Source: an uncultured Bacilli bacterium (lineage in GTDB: Bacteria; Bacillota_I; Bacilli_A; RF39; UBA660). Taken from it: DNA of 36,491 nucleotides. Location of the stretch: the NCBI GenBank assembly GCA_947629445.1, contig CANRDU010000014.1, positions 1-36,491 of the forward strand. Reading direction: 5' to 3'. The position numbers and the translations under genes were made by a program. Below are positions 31,799 to 36,491 of this stretch, one piece after another. The stretch's first letter is position 1, and each line of letters starts with the position of its first letter. The notes under the pieces are model-generated. The model saw nothing but the letters and a program-made list of their open reading frames with translations, searched no databases and had not been told where the DNA came from.

Positions 31799-33568
31799 AT
31801 GATTGGTCAGATAATCGCTATCGATGGAAATATCGTAAGTGTAAAATTAAACATTCGTTTAAACGAAGTACAAAGCCTTATCAACTTATATGTCATGTTA
31901 GAGGATAGTGTACAAAAGATAGTTGGAGAAATAACAGATATTAAAGGGGATGTTGCCTTAATTAATATGCTAGGGCAAATAAAGGAAAATCAATTTATTT
32001 CTGGTATTACTAAGAAACCTTCCTTTGGAGCAAGGGTTTTATTGATTGACTCTAGTACTGTAAAAGCAATTGTAGGTGTAGAAAATTATGCGGATGATAA
32101 GGATCTTTATATTGGTAAAAGTCCTATTTATGATGGTGTAGAAGTATGTGCAAATATCAATTCTTTATTTAGTAATCATTTTGCTATATTTGGATCAACT
32201 GGTAGTGGAAAGTCTTGTGGATTTGCCCGTATTATCCAAAACTTGTTTGAAAAGAAACAGGCCATTGCTTATCGTGCTAGTGTCTTCATTTTTGATGCTT
32301 ACGGAGAATATCATAGGGCATTTAAAGATTTACATGAAGTAGCGCCTGAAATCCGTTTTAAAGCCTATACAACGAATATTGAAGATGATACCCCTAAATT
32401 AAAATTACCACTATGGCTTTTAAGTGTTGATGATTATGCGATTTTGTTAGGTGCTGATAAGCATGCCCAAATTCCAATCATTGAAAAGGCATTAAAATTA
32501 GTAACTATTTTTGGTAGAGAAGAAGAGGATGTTATTAAGTATAAGAATGATATTATTGCTAGAGCTTTACTAGATATATTGTTAAGTGGACGTCCAGCTT
32601 CTCAAATTCGTGACCAGTTATTTTCTGTTTTATCAACATATTATACTAGAGATTTAAATCTAGATAGTCCTGTTTTTCAACCTGGTTATACAAGACCATT
32701 AAAGCAATGCTTGTTGATTGATGCGAGTGGTAAAATTAGAGAGATGGAACTTTTGACTACGTTTATTGAGTCTTTCTTAACAGAAGACAATGAACTTAGT
32801 CTTCCTGATGGTACTTTCAAATATACGCTTAAAGACTTATGTCTTGCCTTTGATTTTGCTTTAATTGATGAAGGAGCTTTAAAATCAGAATCAGTTTATG
32901 AACTTGCCAATGCGTTAAAAGTTCGTTTACATTCTTTATTAGATGGGGATTATAGTGTTTACTTTGATTGTCCAGAATATATTTCTCGTGATGAATATAT
33001 TAAATCTTTAATTACAACAGAAGAAGGTCAGAAAGTACAACTTATCAATTTTAATATTAACTATGTAGATGATCGCTTTGCGAAGACGATTACGAAAGTT
33101 TATTCAAAGATGTTGTTCGACTATGCGAAAACATTGCCAGAAAGAGCATCCTTACCATTCCATATTATTCTAGAAGAGGCACACCGTTATGTTCAAAAAG
33201 ATACAGATGTCGATTTGCTTGGATATAATATTTTTGACCGTATTACCAAAGAGGGACGTAAATATGGAGTATTGTTGGGATTAATCACCCAAAGACCTTC
33301 CGAAATGTCTGAAACAGCACTATCTCAATGTAGTAATTTCTTTATCTTTAAAATGCTACATCCATTAGATGTTAAATTTATACATGATATGGTTCCGGAT
33401 ATTACTGAGGAAATTATTAAAAAGATGAAATCATTACAACCAGGAAACTGTATGGCTTTTGGAACGGCATTTAAACTTCCAACATTGATTCAGTTAGATA
33501 TGCCAAATCCATCTCCATCTAGTAGTAGTTGTAATATCAGCGCAACTTGGTTTGTTAATAAGGGATAG
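31799..33568 (+). CDS. HerA-like (DUF87) ATPase
   Basis: 589 residues. The N-terminal 1-95 is a HAS-barrel-like beta domain. Walker A GSTGSGKS is at 132-139, and Walker B plus sensor is LEEAHRYV near 457. A conserved arginine-finger region GRKYGVLLGLITQRPSEMSETALSQCSNF and a PGNCMAFG segment follow: the HerA/FtsK-type hexameric DNA translocase layout. HerA usually works with the nuclease NurA in DNA end resection, but no nurA gene lies near; neighbours are a membrane exporter and recG. The partner may be elsewhere or the protein may act alone in chromosome handling. Terminator and promoters bound it on both sides. Confidence 0.85.
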   Translation: MIGQIIAIDGNIVSVKLNIRLNEVQSLINLYVMLEDSVQKIVGEITDIKGDVALINMLGQIKENQFISGITKKPSFGARVLLIDSSTVKAIVGVENYADDKDLYIGKSPIYDGVEVCANINSLFSNHFAIFGSTGSGKSCGFARIIQNLFEKKQAIAYRASVFIFDAYGEYHRAFKDLHEVAPEIRFKAYTTNIEDDTPKLKLPLWLLSVDDYAILLGADKHAQIPIIEKALKLVTIFGREEEDVIKYKNDIIARALLDILLSGRPASQIRDQLFSVLSTYYTRDLNLDSPVFQPGYTRPLKQCLLIDASGKIREMELLTTFIESFLTEDNELSLPDGTFKYTLKDLCLAFDFALIDEGALKSESVYELANALKVRLHSLLDGDYSVYFDCPEYISRDEYIKSLITTEEGQKVQLINFNINYVDDRFAKTITKVYSKMLFDYAKTLPERASLPFHIILEEAHRYVQKDTDVDLLGYNIFDRITKEGRKYGVLLGLITQRPSEMSETALSQCSNFFIFKMLHPLDVKFIHDMVPDITEEIIKKMKSLQPGNCMAFGTAFKLPTLIQLDMPNPSPSSSSCNISATWFVNKG

Positions 33569-33589
33569 AAGACAATTGTCTTCTTTTTT
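33567..33589 (+). terminator. Terminator of the HerA-like gene
   Basis: Palindrome AGAAGACAATTGTCTTCT (33567-33584) followed by a T-run. Confidence 0.8.
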
Positions 33590-33600
33590 CGTGAGAAAAG

Positions 33601-33609
33601 TGGTATACT
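33601..33609 (+). promoter_or_regulatory. Promoter of the exporter-recG unit, extended -10
   Basis: TGG-TATACT at 33601-33609; no clear -35. GGAGGA ribosome site before the ATG at 33630. Confidence 0.45.
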
Positions 33610-33629
33610 GATATTATGGAGGATACGGT

Positions 33630-34145
33630 ATGGTAGAAGGAATTGTAGGTACAATTATCAATATATTTAGTGGCTTAGAATCTATTCCTTTTGGAAAAGA
33701 ACTATTAGTTTTTATTATTTCTCTTATGCCTATATTAGAATTAAGAGGAGGTTTAATAGCGGCAGCTTTATTAGACTTAAATCCAGTATCCAGTTATATC
33801 ATTAGTATGATTGGAAATATTTTGCCAGTTCCCTTTATATTATGGTTTATCAATTCCATTTTGGAATGGATGAGAAAGACCAAACAATTTTCTAAAATAG
33901 CAACTTGGTTGGATGGTAAAGTAGAAAAGCATAAATCCCAAATTGAAAAATATGGCTTTTGGGGAATGGTTCTTTTTGTAGGAATTCCTCTTCCAGGAAC
34001 AGGGGCATGGACGGGGTGTTTAATAGCTTCTGTTTTGCATATGGATAGAAAAAAATCTTTCCTAGCTGCTTTTTTAGGAATTTTGATGGCAAGCATTATT
34101 ATGATGATTTTATCATTTGGAATTTTAAAATCTATTGTGGGGTAG
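33630..34145 (+). CDS. Small multidrug-export family (COG2426) membrane protein
   Basis: 171 residues with four or five membrane helices. The family signature is clear: FIISLMPILELRGGLIAAAL near 28-50 and a second inverted re-entrant-like segment WGMVLFVGIPLPGTGAWTGCLIA near 111-134, with PILELRGG and PLPGTGAW as the key motifs. The family is annotated as small multidrug export, but its real substrate is not established; the twin proline-bearing segments resemble DedA-type membrane folds. It is joined to recG, with one nucleotide between stop and start. Confidence 0.85.
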   Translation: MVEGIVGTIINIFSGLESIPFGKELLVFIISLMPILELRGGLIAAALLDLNPVSSYIISMIGNILPVPFILWFINSILEWMRKTKQFSKIATWLDGKVEKHKSQIEKYGFWGMVLFVGIPLPGTGAWTGCLIASVLHMDRKKSFLAAFLGILMASIIMMILSFGILKSIVG

Positions 34146-34146
34146 T

Positions 34147-36144
34147 ATGAGCAGTTTAGAAAGAATTAAAGGAATCGGTCCAAAGACTGTACAGATACTA
34201 AATCGTCTAAATATCTATACCATGGAGGATCTCGTAACTTATTATCCATATCGATTTAATATATTAGAAAGAAGTAATTTAAAAGATGCTTTTCAAGATG
34301 ATAAAGTGATTATTGACGGTATTGTGGAAAGGGAACCAACTGTCGTTTTCTTCCGTAAAAAAATGAATAAAATGAGTTTTGAAATTAATACCGGGGAAAC
34401 TCTTTTAAAAGCAACTATTTTCAATCGGGCTTTTTTTAAGAACAATTTGAAAGTTGGAACTAGTGTAACTTTGATAGGAAAGTATGATAAACTTCATAAT
34501 ACCATTGTGGCATCAGAGATTCGTTTAGGAATGATTCCAGCAGTACCTCAGATAGAACCTATCTATCATGTTACTAGTGGTATTAGTAGTTCGCAACTTC
34601 ATAAAATTATTTTATCTTCCCTTGATCAAAACTGGGAAATAGTGGACTATATCCCCGATTATTTGCTCGGGAAATATCATTTCCCAGGAAAAAGGCAATG
34701 TATCCGGGAAATTCATCGTCCGGGAAATAATGCTTCTTTGAAGCAAGCTATGAATCACTTGAAGTATGAAGAGTTGTTCCTCTTTATGATGAAGATGAAT
34801 ATTTTGAAAAAAAAGCGGATTTATGAAAAGGGAATTGAAAGAGCGATTAGTCAGTCTGATATAGATGAATTTATTTCCCAAATCCCATTTGAACTTACAA
34901 AGGATCAGCTAGATTGTGTTGAAAAAATCCGTTTAGATATGAATAGTCCCAGGGTTATGAAGAGACTGATTCAAGGGGATGTCGGAAGTGGTAAGACGAT
35001 TGTTGCCATTATTTCCCTATACATGAATTACAAGAGTGGCTACCAAGGTGCATTCATGGCGCCAACGGAAATTTTGGCGGAACAACACTATCAAAATTTG
35101 CTAAAATTGTTTGAAAAAATGCCTATTAAAGTGGCTCTTTTGACCGGAAAAATGAAGAAAAAAGAGCGAAATGAGCTCCTTGCAAAACTTGCCAACAAAA
35201 AGATAGATATTGTAGTAGGTACACATAGTCTCTTTAGTGATGATGTTTTTTATGATTGTTTGGGATTAGTCATTACGGATGAGCAACATCGCTTTGGAGT
35301 TCGGCAAAGAACACGATTAAAAGAAAAAGGAATTAGTACAGATGTTCTATATTTAAGCGCAACCCCAATTCCTAGAACTTACGCAATTACTCTATATGGA
35401 GATATGGATGTTTCAAACATTCGTTTGAAACCAAAGGGTAGAAAAGAAATTATTACGGAACTTTATCAAAATAAAGACATTAAAATTGTTTTAGAAAAAA
35501 TTCACAACGAAATTCGTCAAAAACATCAAGTTTACGTAATTGCTACACAAATAGAAGAGTCCGAAACGGATGAAATAGAGAACGTAAAAGAACTTAAGGG
35601 AAAGTTCGAAAGGGCATTAGGTAAGATTTGTAAAGTAGAAATGCTCCACGGTAAAATGTCATCAGAAGAAAAAGAAAAAATTATGAGTGCTTTTGAGAAA
35701 AATGAAGTGCAGATTTTGATTAGTACGACAGTTATTGAGGTTGGTATTGACGTTCCAAATGCCACTATGATAGTCATTTTTGACAGTTATCGGTTTGGTT
35801 TATCCCAGCTTCACCAGCTGCGAGGACGGGTAGGAAGGGGAAATTTCCCAAGCTACTGTATTCTTTTAAGTGACAGGGAAAGCGAGAGACTTTCTATTAT
35901 GACAAAGACGAATGATGGATTCAAAATTAGTGAAGAAGATTTTAAATTACGAGGGAGTGGAGATCTATTTGGCACTCGCCAGAGTGGCGATATGAAATTT
36001 CATTTAGCAGATATCAAACAAGATTTCCCAATTTTAGTCCGAGCTAAGGAAGATAGTGAGGAAGTTTTAAACAGTCAAGGCTATGTCAATGGGAAATATT
36101 CTCATCTTAGAGAAATAATAGAATCTTCTATGAGTTTGGACTAG
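34147..36144 (+). CDS. recG: ATP-dependent DNA helicase RecG
   Basis: 665 residues from ATG 34147 (GGGG site); an upstream in-frame start at 34135 is inside the exporter gene. The N-terminal wedge/OB domain at 1-150 begins LERIKGIGPKTVQILNRL. Walker A GDVGSGKT at about 277-284, DEQH box at 378-381 (DEQHRFGVRQR) and motif III SATPIPRTYA follow. QLHQLRGRVGRG is motif VI, and the C-terminal RecG-specific TRG region contains LRGSGDLFGTRQSG. It reverses stalled forks and branch-migrates Holliday junctions. Length is slightly under the usual 680-690. No clear terminator follows. Confidence 0.96.
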   Translation: MSSLERIKGIGPKTVQILNRLNIYTMEDLVTYYPYRFNILERSNLKDAFQDDKVIIDGIVEREPTVVFFRKKMNKMSFEINTGETLLKATIFNRAFFKNNLKVGTSVTLIGKYDKLHNTIVASEIRLGMIPAVPQIEPIYHVTSGISSSQLHKIILSSLDQNWEIVDYIPDYLLGKYHFPGKRQCIREIHRPGNNASLKQAMNHLKYEELFLFMMKMNILKKKRIYEKGIERAISQSDIDEFISQIPFELTKDQLDCVEKIRLDMNSPRVMKRLIQGDVGSGKTIVAIISLYMNYKSGYQGAFMAPTEILAEQHYQNLLKLFEKMPIKVALLTGKMKKKERNELLAKLANKKIDIVVGTHSLFSDDVFYDCLGLVITDEQHRFGVRQRTRLKEKGISTDVLYLSATPIPRTYAITLYGDMDVSNIRLKPKGRKEIITELYQNKDIKIVLEKIHNEIRQKHQVYVIATQIEESETDEIENVKELKGKFERALGKICKVEMLHGKMSSEEKEKIMSAFEKNEVQILISTTVIEVGIDVPNATMIVIFDSYRFGLSQLHQLRGRVGRGNFPSYCILLSDRESERLSIMTKTNDGFKISEEDFKLRGSGDLFGTRQSGDMKFHLADIKQDFPILVRAKEDSEEVLNSQGYVNGKYSHLREIIESSMSLD

Positions 36145-36168
36145 TTGTTAAAACTTTCCATAAAAACG

Positions 36169-36198
36169 TTTGGGAAATATATTGACTTATTTCCCAAA
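36169..36198 (+). promoter_or_regulatory. 11-bp palindrome over the -35 of the RNA promoter
   Basis: TTTGGGAAATA (36169-36179) and TATTTCCCAAA (36188-36198), perfect arms around TATTGACT, which contains the -35. No T-run follows, so it is not a usual recG terminator. Best read as an operator; a 3' RNA hairpin of recG is the alternative. Confidence 0.6.
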
Positions 36199-36210
36199 AT
36201 CCCTTATACT
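36182..36210 (+). promoter_or_regulatory. Strong promoter downstream of recG
   Basis: TTGACT (36182-36187), 17 nt, TATACT (36205-36210). Start of transcription expected near 36216-36218. Confidence 0.8.
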
Positions 36211-36216
36211 GATAAT

Positions 36217-36410
36217 GGCATGTTACTCCATGCCAGTGCTCTTACGGTCTAGATGTGAGAGCGCACAACCAAAACCCCCTGAAGGAGCCGAAAGGCTCCA
36301 TTTTTGTTGGAACCATTTATTTATAAGGACTTGTGAGACAACCAAATTTTAAAAATCAATTTTAGGTGGCAAAAGTTAGAAAATTAGTCGCAAGACTAAT
36401 TCTTTTTTTT
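36217..36410 (+). ncRNA. Unclassified structured RNA, about 195 nt
   Basis: A promoter and an intrinsic terminator frame a non-coding stretch with ordered folding. Hairpin GGCATG/CATGCC is at about 36217-36234. A 10-bp stem (GTGC + TCTTAC with GTGAGA + GCAC, two-base bulge) lies at 36236-36266. CCAAAA pairs with TTTTGTTGG around GGAGCC-GAAA-GGCTCC, a GNRA-capped hairpin at about 36284-36299. A less ordered part follows, then the terminator. CCCCCT (36275-36280) could pair with AGGTGG (36364-36369) as a pseudoknot. I cannot match it to 6S, SRP, tmRNA, RNase P or a riboswitch. It may be a stand-alone small RNA or an attenuating leader for a gene beyond the window. Confidence 0.55.
36382..36410 (+). 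terminator. Terminator of the structured RNA
   Basis: AATTAGTC / GACTAATT with a GCAA tetraloop, then C and eight T. Confidence 0.9.
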
Positions 36411-36459
36411 ATACTTCAACCGCACTACTTTATTTATACATAAATGGAAATTGAACAAA

Positions 36460-36487
36460 TTGTTTTACCTATACTTGTACCTATAAT
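36460..36487 (+). promoter_or_regulatory. Promoter at the window edge
   Basis: TTGTTT (36460-36465), 16 nt, TATAAT (36482-36487), reading out of the window. Between the RNA terminator and this site I see no gene. Confidence 0.45.
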
Positions 36488-36491
36488 GCTA

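Noticed and set aside
36170..36352. 60-residue open frame downstream of recG
   Set aside because: It has no ribosome site, runs through the promoter and the RNA stem-loops, and the peptide has no protein-like pattern.
36217..36410. 6S RNA, SRP RNA, tmRNA, RNase P, second T-box or known riboswitch
   Set aside because: No end-to-end 6S stem, no GGAAGGAAGCAGC-like SRP loop, no tmRNA or RNase P core, and AGGTGGCAAAAG lacks the ACCGCG of a T-box. A ribosomal-protein leader was considered but could not be shown.
1..36491. Mollicutes genetic code (TGA = Trp)
   Set aside because: TGA ends several genes cleanly (80-82, 8683-8685, 23393-23395) and TGG encodes conserved Trp residues.
1..36491. CRISPR arrays, insertion sequences, prophage or toxin-antitoxin pairs
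   Set aside because: No direct-repeat arrays, transposase or phage motifs, or paired small genes of that type were seen on reading both strands.

Overview
The window is AT-rich chromosomal DNA of a walled, low-GC Gram-positive bacterium (Bacillota, Bacilli side). Evidence: a tRNA-Ile T-box leader, SepF and DivIVA-like division proteins, an LtaS-type lipoteichoic acid synthase, a YfhO protein, a pro-sigma-K-like sigma factor, RecD2, and the Bacillus-like pairs lspA-rluD and lepA..hemW. TGA is used as a stop (yfhO, divIVA-like gene, HTH gene before hemW) and Trp is TGG, so the code is standard and not the Mollicutes code. An uncultured gut-type Bacilli or Erysipelotrichales-like lineage would fit, but the species cannot be named from the sequence.

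Layout. 1-4.5 kb: yfhO (minus), an overlapping pair of unknown cytosolic genes (plus), and rpmB (minus). 4.7-7.6 kb: dnaE with a degenerate PHP domain. 7.7-12.0 kb: a compact division/translation locus, sepF - divIVA-like - T-box - ileS, with ylmG and ylmH of the Bacillus order missing. 12.0-13.5 kb: a sigma-K-like gene (minus) divergent from a Ser/Gly/Asn-rich membrane protein. 13.5-18 kb: recD2, an unlisted 50-residue membrane peptide, a possible second SepF-fold protein, lspA and rluD. 18-20.8 kb: rhomboid protease, a tail-anchored unknown and a small membrane protein on the opposite strand. 20.8-25.4 kb: lepA - three-HTH regulator - hemW - TraB/GumN operon. 25.5-27.5 kb: a double-length thyX with tmk under a consensus promoter. 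27.6-31.7 kb: a HAAS/DUF1700 membrane protein, ltaS and a membrane-anchored partner. 31.8-36.1 kb: a HerA-like ATPase, a small-multidrug-export-family protein and recG. 36.15-36.49 kb: no credible protein gene, but a promoter, a folded RNA of about 195 nt with its own terminator, and a further promoter running off the edge.

Themes: cell division (SepF, DivIVA-like, possible SepF paralog), envelope polymers (LtaS, YfhO, LspA, rhomboid), genome maintenance (DnaE, RecD2, RecG, HerA-like), dTTP supply (ThyX, Tmk) and translation (IleRS, bL28, LepA, RluD). No mobile elements, CRISPR arrays, tRNA or rRNA genes were seen. Most promoters carry an extended -10 (TGn + TATAAT/TACAAT/TAAAAT) with a poor -35, and nearly every transcription unit ends in an intrinsic terminator.

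The points most worth following are the IleRS whose HIGH signature reads GLHH (the swapped GxHH form linked to mupirocin hyper-resistance), the tandem ThyX whose RHRX7S motif is divided between its halves, the unclassified RNA after recG with an 11-bp palindrome over its -35, the SepF-like second protein, and the intact pro-sigma-K-like gene. I see no multi-gene system here that is clearly new; the novelty is in individual genes and sites.
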